A program made the position numbers and the translations under genes. 64,000 bases of DNA from positions 1,178,001 to 1,242,000 of the forward strand of contig NZ_CP082945.1 of assembly GCF_019933235.1 (NCBI RefSeq). The letters are read 5' to 3'. Source of the stretch: Streptomyces angustmyceticus. GTDB lineage: Bacteria > Actinomycetota > Actinomycetes > Streptomycetales > Streptomycetaceae. Below the pieces are notes generated by a model. It was not told the origin of the DNA. It was given only the letters and a program-made list of their open reading frames with translations, and did no database searches. Positions 18,222 through 28,724 of the stretch are shown here, one piece after another (the stretch's first letter is position 1; each line of letters begins with the position of its first letter).

Positions 18222-19637
18222 ATGACCACATCGGTGGATCCGACGTCCGGCCCGCAGCAGTCCGCGATCGAGCAGAGCCGGTCCAGCCTGGACACCGCGG
18301 CCGCCCGCAAGCTGGCGACCACGACCAAGACCGTGCCGCAGATGCAGGGGATCTCCTCCCGCTGGCTGCTGCGCATCCTGCCCTGGACCCAGGTCTCCGG
18401 CGGCACGTACCGCGTCAACCGCCGCCTCACCCACACCCTCGGTGACGGCCGGGTGGAGTTCACCTCGACCGGGTCCGAGGTCCGGGTGATCCCGGCCGAG
18501 CTGCGCGAACTGGCGCCGCTGCGCGGGTACACCGACGCCGCGACGCTCCAGGCGCTGGCGGACCGCTTCGTCCAGCGGGAGTTCGCACCCGGCGAGGTGC
18601 TGGCCCGCACCGGCGCGCCCACGGACCGCGTCATCCTGATCGCCCACGGCAAGCTCGACCGGCTCGGCGCCGGCAAGTACGGCGACGAGACGGTGCTGGG
18701 GGTGCTGGCCGACGGTGACGCGGTCGGCGCCGCGGCGCTGCTGAGCCCGGACGCGCGGTGGGAGCACTCCGTGCGGGCGGTGACCCGGGTGACCGCGCTG
18801 ACCCTCTACCGCAGCGACCTCGAAGAGGTGCTGGGCGGGTCGGAGTCGCTGCGCGGCCACCTGGCGGAGTTCCGCGAGGCGCTGGTCCCGGCGCAGAACA
18901 AGCATGGCGAGGCGGCCATCGAGCTGGCCGCGGGCCATGTCGGCGAGCCGGCCCTGCCGGGCACCTTCGTCGACTACGACCTGGCGCCGCGGGAGTACGA
19001 ACTCAGCGTCGCCCAGACCGTGTTGAAGATCCACTCGCGGGTCGCCGACCTCTACAACGACCCGATGAACCAGCTGGACCAGCAGCTGCGGCTGACCGTG
19101 GAGGCGCTGCGCGAGCGCCAGGAACACGAGATGATCAACAACCCCGGGTTCGGGCTGCTGCACAACGCCGACCTCAAGCAGCGCCTCCACACCCGCAGCG
19201 GCCCGCCGACACCCGACGACCTGGACGAGCTGATCTCCCGGCGCCGCAAGACCCAGTTCCTGCTGGCCCATCCGCGCACCATCGCGGCGATCGGGCGGGA
19301 GTGGAACGCCCGGGGGATCTACCCCACGACCGCGGAGTACGAGGGCACGGCGGTCCGGGCCTGGCGGGGCATCCCGCTGCTGCCCTGCAACAAGATCCCC
19401 GTCACCCCGGAGCAGACCAGCTCGATCCTGGCGCTGCGGGTGGGCGAGGAGAACCAGGGCGTGGTGGGGCTGCACCAGACCGGCATCCCGGACGAGTACC
19501 GGCCCGGACTGTCGGTGCGCTTCATGGGGATCAACGACCAGGCCGTCATCAATTACCTGGTCAGCGCCTACTACTCGGCGGCCGTGCTGGTGCCGGACGC
19601 GCTGGGCATCCTGGAGGACGTGGAAATCGGCCACTGA
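18222..19637 (+). CDS. Family 2B encapsulin shell protein (EshA-like), second copy
   Basis: The 471-residue paralogue matches the preceding gene throughout, with the same layout: N-terminal arm, [20 protein letters not shown], a nucleotide-binding-like insertion (about 88-215: [31 protein letters not shown]) and a capsid fold ending ILEDVEIGH. Conservation is highest in the capsid parts (for example [14 protein letters not shown] is identical) and lower in the N-arm, the insertion and its following linker. The cassette [15 protein letters not shown] again lacks the cyclic-nucleotide Arg. The 127-base gap between the copies and the weak ribosome-binding site before ATG 18222 suggest separate expression tuning. 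Two shell genes side by side could build a mixed shell or two separate shells. Confidence 0.92.
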   Translation: MTTSVDPTSGPQQSAIEQSRSSLDTAAARKLATTTKTVPQMQGISSRWLLRILPWTQVSGGTYRVNRRLTHTLGDGRVEFTSTGSEVRVIPAELRELAPLRGYTDAATLQALADRFVQREFAPGEVLARTGAPTDRVILIAHGKLDRLGAGKYGDETVLGVLADGDAVGAAALLSPDARWEHSVRAVTRVTALTLYRSDLEEVLGGSESLRGHLAEFREALVPAQNKHGEAAIELAAGHVGEPALPGTFVDYDLAPREYELSVAQTVLKIHSRVADLYNDPMNQLDQQLRLTVEALRERQEHEMINNPGFGLLHNADLKQRLHTRSGPPTPDDLDELISRRRKTQFLLAHPRTIAAIGREWNARGIYPTTAEYEGTAVRAWRGIPLLPCNKIPVTPEQTSSILALRVGEENQGVVGLHQTGIPDEYRPGLSVRFMGINDQAVINYLVSAYYSAAVLVPDALGILEDVEIGH

Positions 19638-19652
19638 CCGGCCCGGCACCGG

Positions 19653-19705
19653 CCCGGGTGCCACGTCCACCGGCGGCTGCCAAGGCCGTCGGTGTGGCAC
19701 CCGGG
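19653..19705 (+). terminator. Terminator after the encapsulin pair
   Basis: CCCGGGTGCCAC at 19653-19664 pairs perfectly with GTGGCACCCGGG at 19694-19705, and an inner CACCG/CGGTG stem lies in the loop. It starts 15 bases after the stop of the second shell gene and should end that transcript. Confidence 0.7.
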
Positions 19706-19882
19706 TGACAACCGATCAGGTATCTCTCCCCTCTCCTGACCTGCGCCGTTTCCGCCTTTGGTCGAGCCATTGGCAAAGCGGCCATTCCCTTGGCAGGGCG
19801 TGCCCTGTTGCGCATCATGAACGCACCGCAGGTGTGTGACATGTACGCGACCATGCCCCCACGGTTCCTGTCAGGAGTGCCC

Positions 19883-20515
19883 ATGGAGCCCGATCACCGC
19901 CGCCCGGACCGCCGCCGCCTGCTCACCGGCGCGGCCGCGCTCGCCGCGTCCGCCGCACTCACCCCCCTCACCGCGGCCGGTGCCGCGCCGCGTCCACAGG
20001 CGCGGCGCGGCAGCGCCTATCCCCCGCACCGCTGGGCGCCGGCCAGCCCGTCCAACTTCACCGCGGCCAACCGCCCGGCGAAGTACCCGGTCGACATGGT
20101 CGTGATCCATGTGACCCAGGAGACCTACAAGAACACCCTCAAGCTCTTCAAGAGCCCCCGGCACAAGGCGGCCGCGCACTACGTCGTACGGTCCGCGGAC
20201 GGCGCGCTCGCCCAGTGCGTCCGCGAGCACGACGTCGCCTGGCACGCCGGGAACTGGGGCTACAACACCCGCAGCATCGGCATCGAACACGAGGGCTGGA
20301 TCGACGACCCGACGTGGTTCACCGACGAGCTCTACGCGCAGTCCGCCCGGCTCACCGCCGCCATCTGCGGCCGCTACGGGATCCCCGTCGACCGCGAGCA
20401 CATCGTCGGCCATGTCGAGGTGCCCGGCACCGACCACACCGACCCCGGGGAGTTCTGGGACTGGGCCCGCTATCTGCAGCTGGTCCACGAAGCCTCCTGG
20501 GGGAGCGCCGGATGA
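19883..20515 (+). CDS. Tat-exported N-acetylmuramoyl-L-alanine amidase
   Basis: The 210-residue protein carries a twin-arginine leader (RRPDRRRLLTGAAALAASAAL) and a single Amidase_2 domain, which cleaves the bond between MurNAc and the stem peptide in peptidoglycan. The likely zinc ligands are H76 in MVVIHVTQE and the histidines of VEVPGTDHTDPGEFWDW; HYVVRSADGALAQCV and IGIEHEGW are other family signatures. ATG at 19883 is preceded by CAGGAG; the open frame upstream would break up the leader. No cell-wall-binding repeats are present, so it is a minimal enzyme acting outside the membrane. It is separated from the shell genes by a terminator and is probably independent. Confidence 0.9.
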   Translation: MEPDHRRPDRRRLLTGAAALAASAALTPLTAAGAAPRPQARRGSAYPPHRWAPASPSNFTAANRPAKYPVDMVVIHVTQETYKNTLKLFKSPRHKAAAHYVVRSADGALAQCVREHDVAWHAGNWGYNTRSIGIEHEGWIDDPTWFTDELYAQSARLTAAICGRYGIPVDREHIVGHVEVPGTDHTDPGEFWDWARYLQLVHEASWGSAG

Positions 20516-20614
20516 CACGACGGCCGTTCCGCGGGTGTACCGATTCATGACATCTCCGGGCCATGGTGGGCATCTTCGGCACCTGGGACAGTTGGCACGA
20601 CGTCAGGGGGCATC

Positions 20615-21850
20615 GTGAAGCGGCGATTCGGTCGAGTACGGGCGTTGCTGACGGTGCTGGTGGCGTGGGGTGCGCTGGCCGGCGGAGGGATGGCGGGCGG
20701 GCCGCGGGCCACCGCGGCGGGCACCGCCCTCCAGCGCTTCGGCGCCGGGCCGGTGGCACCCGGCGTGGCGTACGGCGAATTCCGGCTGACGGTGCCGCGC
20801 GGCATCGTGCACGGACACCTGCTGACGATCGACCTGGCCGATCCCCGGGTCACCGTCGACCTGCTGTACCCGGGAGCGGTCGGCGCCCGGTCGCCGGTGT
20901 CCCGACTGGCCGCCGGCCGCGGCGCGGTGGGGGCCGTCAACGGCGACTTCTTCAACATCACCGAGACCCAGCACCCGGGCGTCGAGGCGACCGGCGCCTC
21001 GGTCGGCCCCGCGGTGGCCTCCGGGCGGCAGCTGAAGGGCGCGGTGCCCGACGGCCAGCGGTTCGGTCCGGTCATGCCGCCGGGCGCGACCACCGAGGAC
21101 GTCATCGGCGTCGGCTACGACCGCCGGGCCAGGCTGGACCGGCTCACGCTGCGCGGCGCGGTGCTGACCCCCGAGGGGGTGCTGCCGCTGCGCGGGCTGA
21201 ACCAGTACGCCCTCCCCGTCGGCGGCATCGGCGCCTACACCCCGCAGTGGGGTCCGGCCTCGCGGCTGCGCGCCACCTGCGGCACCGACACCGACCGGGC
21301 GGCGCCGTGCAGCACGGACACCACGGCGGTGACCGTGCGGCACGGCCGGGTGACGGCGGTGACGGACGACCCGGGCGGCGGCGGGGTGCCGGCGGGCAGC
21401 GTGGTGCTGGTGGGGCGGGAGGAAGGGGCACGGCGGCTGCGGACGCTGGACGTCGGCGAGCCGGTGCAGGTCGACTCCCGCCTCGTCGGCCGGGGGCCGG
21501 TGCCGCTGCGGTTCGCGGTGGGCGGCTTCCCGATCGTGCGGGGCGACGCGCCGGTGGCCGGGCTGGACGGCGTCGCGGTGGCGGTGCGCACGTCCGCGGG
21601 GATCGGGGACGGCGGGCGGGTGCTGTATCTCATGGCGCTGGACGGGGCCCCGGGGCAGACGGGTCTGACGGTGCGCGAACTCGCGGACCTGATGGTGGAT
21701 CTGGGCGCGCGGGACGCGGTGGACCTGGACGGCGGCGGGTCGTCGACGCTGGTCACGGGCGACGCGTACGGGGCGACGGTCCGCAACCATCCGTCGGGCG
21801 GCGCGGAACGGCCGGTGCCCAACGCGATCGGGGTGTTCTCGTCGGGGTGA
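20615..21850 (+). CDS. Secreted phosphodiester glycosidase-like protein (NAGPA domain)
   Basis: The 411-residue protein has an N-terminal signal peptide (RALLTVLVAWGALAGGGMAGG) and one NAGPA/phosphodiester-glycosidase domain from about residue 60 to 408. Family signatures are AVNGDFFNITETQHPGVEATG near the start and AVDLDGGGSSTLV near the end, both thought to line the active site. Such proteins hydrolyse sugar-1-phosphodiesters or occur as exopolysaccharide-associated proteins; the substrate here is unknown. A pair of cysteines (RATCGTDTDRAAPCS) could form a disulfide after export. GTG at 20615 has CAGGGGG upstream. The gene follows the amidase after a 99-base gap. Confidence 0.85.
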   Translation: MKRRFGRVRALLTVLVAWGALAGGGMAGGPRATAAGTALQRFGAGPVAPGVAYGEFRLTVPRGIVHGHLLTIDLADPRVTVDLLYPGAVGARSPVSRLAAGRGAVGAVNGDFFNITETQHPGVEATGASVGPAVASGRQLKGAVPDGQRFGPVMPPGATTEDVIGVGYDRRARLDRLTLRGAVLTPEGVLPLRGLNQYALPVGGIGAYTPQWGPASRLRATCGTDTDRAAPCSTDTTAVTVRHGRVTAVTDDPGGGGVPAGSVVLVGREEGARRLRTLDVGEPVQVDSRLVGRGPVPLRFAVGGFPIVRGDAPVAGLDGVAVAVRTSAGIGDGGRVLYLMALDGAPGQTGLTVRELADLMVDLGARDAVDLDGGGSSTLVTGDAYGATVRNHPSGGAERPVPNAIGVFSSG

Positions 21851-21895
21851 GCGGGCCGGGCGGCCGGCGGCGGCGCCGGTCGCGGCCCGGCACCG

Positions 21896-22090
21896 TCACG
21901 GGCGGACGCTGCTCACCACATCGGCGGCGCCGGACAGTCCCTGGTGGATGTCCGGGGCCAGGCTGCTGTTCGCCAGGTAGAAGCCGAGCAGCGCGCACAC
22001 CAGGGCGTGCGAGATCTTGAGCTTGCCGCTGCGCAGGAAGATCACGGTGAGGACCACCAGCAGCAGGACGACCGAGATGGAAATGGCCAT
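21896..22090 (-). CDS. Small membrane protein
   Basis: The 64-residue product MAISISVVLLLVVLTVIFLRSG... has one clear N-terminal transmembrane helix and a second amphipathic to hydrophobic segment (ISHALVCALLGFYLANSSLAP). ATG at 22090 is chosen because GAGGAGG lies ten bases upstream; a GTG at 22099 would sit almost on top of that site. Proteins of this type recur in Streptomyces, in my experience without assigned function. Confidence 0.75.
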   Translation of the reverse strand: MAISISVVLLLVVLTVIFLRSGKLKISHALVCALLGFYLANSSLAPDIHQGLSGAADVVSSVRP

Positions 22091-22533
22091 GGGACGCACA
22101 CCTCCTCAGCTGCCGCCCGAACGGGCAGCAAGGGGTGGCCAGTTTGGCGTATTTCGGGGTATGTCAGGTTCTCGTCCGGGTGCTCCGATCAGGTGATCAC
22201 TGCGGGTCACCAGACGGGCGATTGCAGGGCATAGCGGGCCGGTGACCGGCCGGGAGCCGGGGAGCCCGCCGACCCGGGGGCGGGAGGACGCCCCCACCGC
22301 CGGCCGGCCGCCGCCGATCCGCTCCCCACCTGCGAGCGGAACGGCCGCGCGGAACGAATCACCCATATCACCGCAAGCGCCGGGCGCCGCCCCGCGACGC
22401 GCCCCGCGCCCCGGCGGCCGCCGCACGATGTGGCGTGGATCACGTCACTCCCTGCAACGGGGCGTGCCGATCCGCCGTCTTAGCGGCCGACAGCGTCGCC
22501 CCCTCCCCCGTACCGCAGACGGAAGCCCCCGAC
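22091..22533. other. Divergent intergenic region, no gene seen
   Basis: This region of about 440 bases separates a minus-strand small membrane gene from a plus-strand lipoprotein gene and must hold both promoters. I found no convincing coding frame, tRNA or strong dyad. Open frames on either strand are biased like non-coding G/C-rich DNA. Confidence 0.4.
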
Positions 22534-23394
22534 ATGAGCCAGCCCCTCCCCCGCCGCCGACGGCCCGTCCGGCCGCGGCGTGCCGTCCTCGCGCTGGTCC
22601 CGGTGATCGGCATGGGCACGCTCTCCGCGTGCGCGGCCGGCCCGGCTCCGGCGCCCCAGGGCGACCCCGTGAAGGTGGCGCTGGACGCGGCGAGCGGGGC
22701 CCGGACCGTGCGGGCCGGAGACCGCCTGCGGGTGACCGCGCAGGGCGGCGTGCTGACCGAGGTGCGGGTCACCGACCCCCGGGGACGGCAGCTGCCCGGC
22801 GGGCTGGCCCGCGGCGGGCGGAGCTGGACGTCCCGGGCGAAGGCCGCGCCCGGCACCAAGTACTCCATCGTCGCCAGGACCGAGAACGCCCAGGGCGGCG
22901 TCGGCGCGACCAAGGAGTCGCTGACCACCGCGCAGGCGGCCCGGCTCAACACCATGACGCTCGATCCCCGCTCGCCGGGCACGGCGGCCGGTGCCGGCCG
23001 GTCCCTCGGTATCGTCTTCGACTTCCCGGTCACCGACCGGGCCACGGTCGAGCGGCGGCTGAGCATCAGCAGCGAGGACGGACCGGCCGGATCGTGGGAC
23101 TGGGGAGAGGGCCCCGGCGGCAGCGACCGGGTGGACTGGCGGCCCGCGCGCCCCTGGAAGCCGGGCACCGAGGTCACGCTGCGGGCGGACCTCGACGGGG
23201 TGGACTCCGGCGGCGGCCGCTACTTCGCCGGCGACTACGACCTGAACGTCACCGTCGGCCGAAGCTGCCCGGACTCGGACATGGGACGGGATTGTGGCAA
23301 GGTCCACGTGGGTGACCCCCCAGAGGTCACCGCACCCTTTGAACGAGGGGAAGACAACAGGGCCATCGGGATCGGAGACTGGAATGACGGCTGA
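22534..23394 (+). CDS. Lipoprotein with L,D-transpeptidase-type Ig-like domains but no catalytic domain
   Basis: The 286-residue product has a signal peptide ending in a lipobox (GTLSACAAG). Two Ig-like domains follow: about 50-140 (VKVALDAASGARTVRAGD ... YSIVARTENAQG) and about 150-245 (MTLDPRSPGTAAGAGRSLGIVF, WRPARPWKPGTEVTL). This is the N-terminal half of actinobacterial L,D-transpeptidases. In those enzymes a YkuD domain with HGT and SxGC motifs follows VGRS. Here the sequence continues for only about 40 polar residues (CPDSDMGRDCGKVHVG...) and stops. The catalytic half is thus missing, by deletion or by evolution to a binding role. ATG 22534 was preferred for the clean signal peptide. 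Confidence 0.75.
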   Translation: MSQPLPRRRRPVRPRRAVLALVPVIGMGTLSACAAGPAPAPQGDPVKVALDAASGARTVRAGDRLRVTAQGGVLTEVRVTDPRGRQLPGGLARGGRSWTSRAKAAPGTKYSIVARTENAQGGVGATKESLTTAQAARLNTMTLDPRSPGTAAGAGRSLGIVFDFPVTDRATVERRLSISSEDGPAGSWDWGEGPGGSDRVDWRPARPWKPGTEVTLRADLDGVDSGGGRYFAGDYDLNVTVGRSCPDSDMGRDCGKVHVGDPPEVTAPFERGEDNRAIGIGDWNDG

Positions 23395-23462
23395 TCCCCG
23401 TGGCAGCGAACCAGCGCCCGCGCGTCGAGCAGCTGAACCCTTTCAGAGCCTAGTGTGACGGA

Positions 23463-26400
23463 ATGAGCACCGTGCAGGACCAGGATCAACTCACGGGGTG
23501 GCAGCGCTTCCGGCGCCGCGTCCCCAACGGCTTCGCCATCATCTTCAGCCTGTTGGGGCTCTTCTGTGCCCTGATGGCGCTGATCGGGCCCCTCCGGCGC
23601 GGACTCCACCCGGTGATCTACTGGCTGGACACGCTCACCATCCCGGTGGTGCCGAACTTCGCGTACGCGGTGTTCCTCTTCCTCCTGGCCGCGGCGATGA
23701 CCGCCCGCAAACGGGTGGCGCTGTGGTTCGTGGTGACCTACATGGTGCTGGTCACCCTCGCCGACGCGCTGTTCCTGGCCGGCGGGTACTGGGAGTACGC
23801 CTTCTCCCTGGTGCTGTGCGCCGGGGCGCTGGTGCTGCTGCTCGTCTCGCACCGCGAGTTCTACGCGATCACCCGGCGCGGCGCGTTCCTGCGCGCGATC
23901 CTGGTGCTGATCGGCGGGCTCGCCGCGGCGGTGCTGATCGGCTGGGGACTGGTGTCGCTGGTCCCCGGCACCCTGGAGCCCGGCGCCGCCAACCGGCTGC
24001 TGTGGGCCGCCAACCGCGTCTGCGGCGGGCTCGTCGGCGGCCGGCTGATCGAGGGCCATCCGCCGCACTGGACCAGCGCCGTCCTCGGCCTCCTCGGCGC
24101 ACTGGCACTGCTGAACGCCGCGGCCACCCTGTTCCGTTCGCAGCGCATGGAGGCCGCGCTGCACGGCGACGAGGAGGCCCGCATCCGGGCCCTGCTGGAC
24201 CGCTACGGCAGCCAGGACTCGCTGGGCTACTTCGCCTCCCGCCGCGACAAGGCCGTGGTCTTCTCCCCCAGCGGCAAGGCCGCCGTCACCTACCGCGTCG
24301 AGGCCGGCGTCTGCCTGGCCAGCGGTGACCCGGTCGGTGACCGGGAGGCGTGGACGCAGGCCATCGAGGCGTGGCTGGAGGTCGCCGGACGCTACGGCTG
24401 GCAGCCCGCCGTCATGGGCGCCAGCGAGAACGGCGCCAAGGCGTTCGCCCGCTGCGGCCTGGGCGCGCTGCAGCTCGGCGACGAGGCGATCCTGCACGTG
24501 AAGGACTTCGACCTCGACGGCCGGGAGATGCGGGTGACCCGCCAGGCCGTCAACCGCGTCGAGCGGACCGGCGCGACCTTCCGCGTACGGCGCCACTCCG
24601 CGCTGACCGACGAGGAGATGCAGGAGGTCATCCACCGGGCCGACGCCTGGCGGGACACCGAGACCGAGCGCGGCTTCTCGATGGCGCTGGACCGGCTGGG
24701 CGACCCGGAGGACGGGGACTGCCTGCTGGCCGAGGCGTTCGACGGCGACGGCAACATGATCGCGCTGCTGTCCTTCGTGCCGTGGGGCAAGGAGGGCATC
24801 TCGCTGGACGTCATGCGCCGCGACCGCACCGCGCCCAACGGCGTCATGGAGTTCATGGTGGCCCGGCTCTGCGCCCAGGCCGGGGCGATGGGCGTACGGC
24901 GGATCTCGCTGAACTTCGCGGTGTTCCGCTCCGCCTTCGAGGAGGGCGGCCGGATCGGTGCCGGTCCGGTGCTGAAGTTCTGGCGCCGGCTGCTGCTGTT
25001 CTTCTCCAAGTGGTGGCAGCTGGAGGCCCTGTACCGCTCCAACGCCAAGTACAACCCGGAGTGGTACCCGCGGTTCCTGTGCTACGCGGACGCCGGCGCG
25101 CTGGCCCGGATCGGTCTGGCCTCCGGTATCGCCGAGGGCTTCGTGGCCGTGCCGAGCCTGGGCAAGCTGTGGGGCAAGGGCCACAAGAAGCGGGTGCTGG
25201 CCCCGGCCAGCACCGCGGGCCTGCCGTCGCTGGACGAACTCGGCCTGGTGCAGACCGGACCGGCCACCGAGGAGGAGCTGCACGAACGGGAACTGGCCGC
25301 GCTGCCCGAGCAGGTGCGGGTGCGCCACCTCAAGCTGGAGCGGCTGCGCGAGGCCGGCACCGACCCGTACCCGGTGGGCGTGGAGCGCACCCACACCCTC
25401 GCCGAGGTCCGCGACGAGCACCCGGACCTGACGCCCGGCGCGCGCACCGGCAAGACCGTCAGCATCGCCGGTCGGGTGCTGCTCACCCGCGACCACGGCG
25501 GGGTGCTCTTCGCGGTGCTGCGGGACTGGTCGGGCGATCTGCAGATCGCGCTGACCCGGGACGGCAGCGGCAAGGAGCTGCTGGAGCGCTTCGGTACGGA
25601 CATCGACCTCGGTGACCACGTCGAGGCCGAGGGCGAGGTCGGCAGCAGCGACCGCGGCGAGCTGACGGTGTTCGTCACCGGGTGGCGGCTGACCGCCAAG
25701 TGCCTGCGGCCGCTGCCGGACAAGCGGCGCGGTCTGTCCGACCCGGAGGCCAAGGTCCGCCAGCGGTATGTGGACCTGGTCGTCTCGCCGGACGCGCGGG
25801 ACAACGTCCGGGCGCGCAGCACGGCCGTCCAGGCGCTGCGCCAGGGGCTGATCGAGCGCGGCTACCTCGAGGTCGAGACGCCGATGCTGCAGCAGATCCA
25901 CGGCGGCGCCAACGCCCGCCCGTTCCAGACCCACATCAACGCCTACGACCTCGACCTGTATCTGCGCATCGCGCCGGAGCTGTACCTCAAGCGGCTGTGC
26001 GTGGGCGGGATGGAGAAGGTCTTCGAGATGGGGCGGACCTTCCGCAACGAGGGCATCTCCTACAAGCACAACCCCGAGTTCACGATGCTGGAGGCGTACC
26101 AGGCGTTCGCCGACTACGACGTGATGCTCGATCTGACCCGGGAGCTGATCCAGGGGGCGGCGATCGCCGCGTTCGGCAGCGCCACCGCCCGCAAGGCGGA
26201 CGAGAAGGGCCGGCTGGTCGAGCACGACATCTCGGGGCTCTGGCCGGTGAAGACCGTCTACGGCGCGATCTCCGAGGCGCTCGGCGAGGAGGTCGACGCG
26301 GACACCGGGCCGGACGTGCTGCGCCGGCTGTGCGCCGCCTCGTCGGTGCCGGTGAAGCCGGAGATGGGCCGGGGCGACATCGTGCTGGAGATGTACGAGC

Positions 26401-26780
26401 GGCTGGTGGAGGAGCGCACCCAGCTCCCGACGTTCTACAAGGACTTCCCGACCGATGTCTCGCCGCTGACCCGTCAGCACCGCAGGGACCCGCGGCTCGC
26501 CGAGCGCTGGGACCTGGTCGCGTTCGGCACCGAGCTGGGCACCGCCTACTCGGAGCTGACCGACCCGGTGGAGCAGCGCCGCCGGCTCACCGCGCAGTCG
26601 CTGCTGGCGGCCGGCGGTGACCCGGAGGCGATGGAGCTGGACGAGGACTTCCTGCAGGCCCTGGAGTACGCGATGCCGCCGACCGGTGGTCTGGGCATCG
26701 GCGTCGACCGGCTGGTCATGTTCCTCACGGGGCTGTCGATCCGCGAGACGCTGCCGTTCCCGCTGGTGCGGCGCCGCTGA
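23463..26780 (+). CDS. lysX: Bifunctional lysylphosphatidylglycerol synthetase / lysyl-tRNA synthetase
   Basis: The 1105-residue fusion charges tRNA with lysine and transfers it to phosphatidylglycerol, lowering the negative charge of the membrane and raising resistance to cationic peptides. The N-terminal 230 residues hold about six membrane helices. A DUF2156 transferase domain follows (about 230-590: [22 protein letters not shown]). Then come the OB-fold anticodon-binding domain (about 660-760) and the class II synthetase core, with motif 2 [20 protein letters not shown] and motif 3 [14 protein letters not shown]. The length matches LysX of mycobacteria and Streptomyces. The ATG start lies close to the probable promoter, with only 68 bases after the preceding gene. 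Confidence 0.96.
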   Translation: MSTVQDQDQLTGWQRFRRRVPNGFAIIFSLLGLFCALMALIGPLRRGLHPVIYWLDTLTIPVVPNFAYAVFLFLLAAAMTARKRVALWFVVTYMVLVTLADALFLAGGYWEYAFSLVLCAGALVLLLVSHREFYAITRRGAFLRAILVLIGGLAAAVLIGWGLVSLVPGTLEPGAANRLLWAANRVCGGLVGGRLIEGHPPHWTSAVLGLLGALALLNAAATLFRSQRMEAALHGDEEARIRALLDRYGSQDSLGYFASRRDKAVVFSPSGKAAVTYRVEAGVCLASGDPVGDREAWTQAIEAWLEVAGRYGWQPAVMGASENGAKAFARCGLGALQLGDEAILHVKDFDLDGREMRVTRQAVNRVERTGATFRVRRHSALTDEEMQEVIHRADAWRDTETERGFSMALDRLGDPEDGDCLLAEAFDGDGNMIALLSFVPWGKEGISLDVMRRDRTAPNGVMEFMVARLCAQAGAMGVRRISLNFAVFRSAFEEGGRIGAGPVLKFWRRLLLFFSKWWQLEALYRSNAKYNPEWYPRFLCYADAGALARIGLASGIAEGFVAVPSLGKLWGKGHKKRVLAPASTAGLPSLDELGLVQTGPATEEELHERELAALPEQVRVRHLKLERLREAGTDPYPVGVERTHTLAEVRDEHPDLTPGARTGKTVSIAGRVLLTRDHGGVLFAVLRDWSGDLQIALTRDGSGKELLERFGTDIDLGDHVEAEGEVGSSDRGELTVFVTGWRLTAKCLRPLPDKRRGLSDPEAKVRQRYVDLVVSPDARDNVRARSTAVQALRQGLIERGYLEVETPMLQQIHGGANARPFQTHINAYDLDLYLRIAPELYLKRLCVGGMEKVFEMGRTFRNEGISYKHNPEFTMLEAYQAFADYDVMLDLTRELIQGAAIAAFGSATARKADEKGRLVEHDISGLWPVKTVYGAISEALGEEVDADTGPDVLRRLCAASSVPVKPEMGRGDIVLEMYERLVEERTQLPTFYKDFPTDVSPLTRQHRRDPRLAERWDLVAFGTELGTAYSELTDPVEQRRRLTAQSLLAAGGDPEAMELDEDFLQALEYAMPPTGGLGIGVDRLVMFLTGLSIRETLPFPLVRRR

Positions 26781-26813
26781 CGGCACCACGGGCCCGCGCA
26801 CCGCGGGCCGGAC

Positions 26814-26856
26814 GGCGAAGGCCGCACCCACCGCTGCGGTGGGTGCGGCCTTCGCC
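26814..26856. terminator. Strong terminator between lysX and the convergent phospholipase gene
   Basis: A 21-base perfect inverted repeat (GGCGAAGGCCGCACCCACCGC and its complement) with a single central base lies 33 bases after the lysX stop. It is symmetric, so it can serve the convergent gene ending at 26919 as well. Confidence 0.85.
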
Positions 26857-26918
26857 GTTGGCGGGCGCCCGTCACATCCGGGCCCCTGGTTCCGGCGGGG
26901 CCTGCCCGCCCCGCGGGG

Positions 26919-28589
26919 TCAGCCCGCCTGGCGAGCCGGGCAGCCGGCCGGGGTGGCCGCCGCCTGCTGGGAGTACTTCCACTCCGGGTCGAGCAGCTCG
27001 GTCTTGAGCTGCTGGGCCGCGGCGGGGCTCTCGACGATGTAGCCGAAGTCCTGCAGCCAGGCCGGGTAGAGGTTCTTGGAGCCGATGTAGAACGCCGAGT
27101 CGTCCACCGACACCAGCTTGTGGTGCAGCGCGTACGGCTTGCCGTCGGCCCACTTCGCGGCGTCCGAGCTGCGGAACGAGGCGAGCTGCAGGTTGCCGCA
27201 CAGGGCCCGCGACGCCTTCTCGTTGTCGCCGGTCAGGGCGACGAGACGCGTGCGGAGGGTGTCGCTGATCTCGTCCAGGGACTTGATCTGGGAGTAGCCC
27301 CCGCTGCCGACGGCGCCGCGGTTGGCGGGATCGCTGACGACGATGCGGACCTTGACCCCGGCGGCCAGCTTGCCCGCGAGGGTGTCGTAGGTCCGGATGT
27401 CGTAGCGCGGCAACGGCGGGCAGGTGGCGTTGAGGTCCTGCTGGGAGATCTCGACGTGGCTGCGCGCGCTGGCGATGAGCGAACGCAGCGCGTTCTCCTC
27501 GGGGTTGACCGTGTCGTAGTCGCGGTCGGCGTTGGTGTTGTCGTGCAGCCCCACGGTGCACTTGGTGTCCGGGGCCGTCGGCAGGTCCGGGTGGTATCCC
27601 GAGGAGGGGTCGGACTCCTTGATGCCCACGCCGAGGCCGCCGACCGCGATGACGGGGACGTCACCGGTGGGCTCGGCGGGGGCGGATCCCGCCTCGTCCT
27701 GCTCCATCGACGGCATGCAGGAGGCGCCGTTCGACGTGGCGAGCCACACCTTGGCCGGGTCGGACGCGTTGCGGCAGGTCCAGTCCCAGAGGGTGTCGAG
27801 GTACTTCCCCGCCGAGCGGGCGGCCGGGCCGCTGAGCGCCATGTCCACGTCCGACACCGGGTGGGCGGTGTCGAGGTAGTCGTCCTTCCAGCCGTTGATC
27901 CCGCCCGTGATGGCCGTCTTCCCGTCGACCACGAGGAGCTTGGAGTGGTTCCAGGAGAGCGACGTCTTGGACGTGGTCATCGAGGCGACGTTGAGCGTGA
28001 CCTTGCCGGCCGCCGCGCCGAGCTTGCCGATCAGCTCGTCGCGGTAGCGGGACGGCACCACGTTGAGGTGGTAGATCGGGGCGGCGCCGACCAGGATGCG
28101 CACCCGCGGGGAGTGCCCCGCCGCGACGGACGCCTTGAGGCCGTCGACGACGGCGTCCTCGAACCCGCCGTTGGGGAAGGGGGCCAGCGAGGAGATGTCC
28201 ACGGTGTGCCGGGCGTCGGCGATGTTGCGGGTCATCTTGTCGAGCAGCCGCCGGGTGCCGGCGCGGTCCTTGCAGCCGGCGTCGCCCCAGCAGCCGGGGG
28301 TCTGCAGCAGCCAGCCGGCGGGGTCGCCGTCCGGGGCGTCCAGGCGGTTGCCGTCCGTGCGCTGCCACACCGAGCCTTCGAGGCCGGGGGAGGTGTCGCG
28401 CAGCGACCGCTCGATGGCGTCCAGATGGGGGGTGGGCGGTGTGTCCGCGGCGTAGGCCGTCGAGGACGGCAGTGCCGCGCACACGGTCGTCAGGGCGACG
28501 GACACCGGTATCAGGCGGTGGAGTCGGTGAGGAGCCAAGAGCTTGCCTTTGTGCGTGGGGAGGCGAGCCGGGCGCTGATCACTGGTCAT
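26919..28589 (-). CDS. Secreted phospholipase D
   Basis: The 556-residue protein has the Streptomyces PLD architecture: an export signal ([19 protein letters not shown]) and two HKD catalytic domains. The first is in [19 protein letters not shown] (H215, K217, D222) and the second in [19 protein letters not shown]. It hydrolyses phospholipid head groups or swaps them by transphosphatidylation outside the cell. Cysteines in [12 protein letters not shown] and elsewhere suggest disulfides. The start is uncertain: ATG at 28589 gives a long basic leader, and internal starts nearer the hydrophobic core are possible. It is convergent with lysX, which also acts on phospholipid head groups, and sits beside another secreted phosphoesterase. 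Confidence 0.92.
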   Translation of the reverse strand: MTSDQRPARLPTHKGKLLAPHRLHRLIPVSVALTTVCAALPSSTAYAADTPPTPHLDAIERSLRDTSPGLEGSVWQRTDGNRLDAPDGDPAGWLLQTPGCWGDAGCKDRAGTRRLLDKMTRNIADARHTVDISSLAPFPNGGFEDAVVDGLKASVAAGHSPRVRILVGAAPIYHLNVVPSRYRDELIGKLGAAAGKVTLNVASMTTSKTSLSWNHSKLLVVDGKTAITGGINGWKDDYLDTAHPVSDVDMALSGPAARSAGKYLDTLWDWTCRNASDPAKVWLATSNGASCMPSMEQDEAGSAPAEPTGDVPVIAVGGLGVGIKESDPSSGYHPDLPTAPDTKCTVGLHDNTNADRDYDTVNPEENALRSLIASARSHVEISQQDLNATCPPLPRYDIRTYDTLAGKLAAGVKVRIVVSDPANRGAVGSGGYSQIKSLDEISDTLRTRLVALTGDNEKASRALCGNLQLASFRSSDAAKWADGKPYALHHKLVSVDDSAFYIGSKNLYPAWLQDFGYIVESPAAAQQLKTELLDPEWKYSQQAAATPAGCPARQAG

Positions 28590-28724
28590 GGACCGCGGGC
28601 CCGGCTCCGGTTGCGACGAGAAAATACCGGCTCCCTTCCGCTTCCCCGGCGCAGAAGACGATCTTTGCTACAACTGCTGTTCCCGCCGCGTCCGCTGCTC
28701 CCCTGCCGCGGGCGCGGCGGGGCC

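Noticed and set aside
19638..19882. Possible small cargo gene after the shell genes
   Set aside because: The interval contains a strong terminator and the promoter region of the amidase, with no open frame of convincing coding character.
23235..26831. Minus-strand open frame of about 1,200 codons opposite lysX
   Set aside because: Composition is that of a shadow (His/Gln/Arg/Val-rich); LysX motifs are complete on the plus strand.
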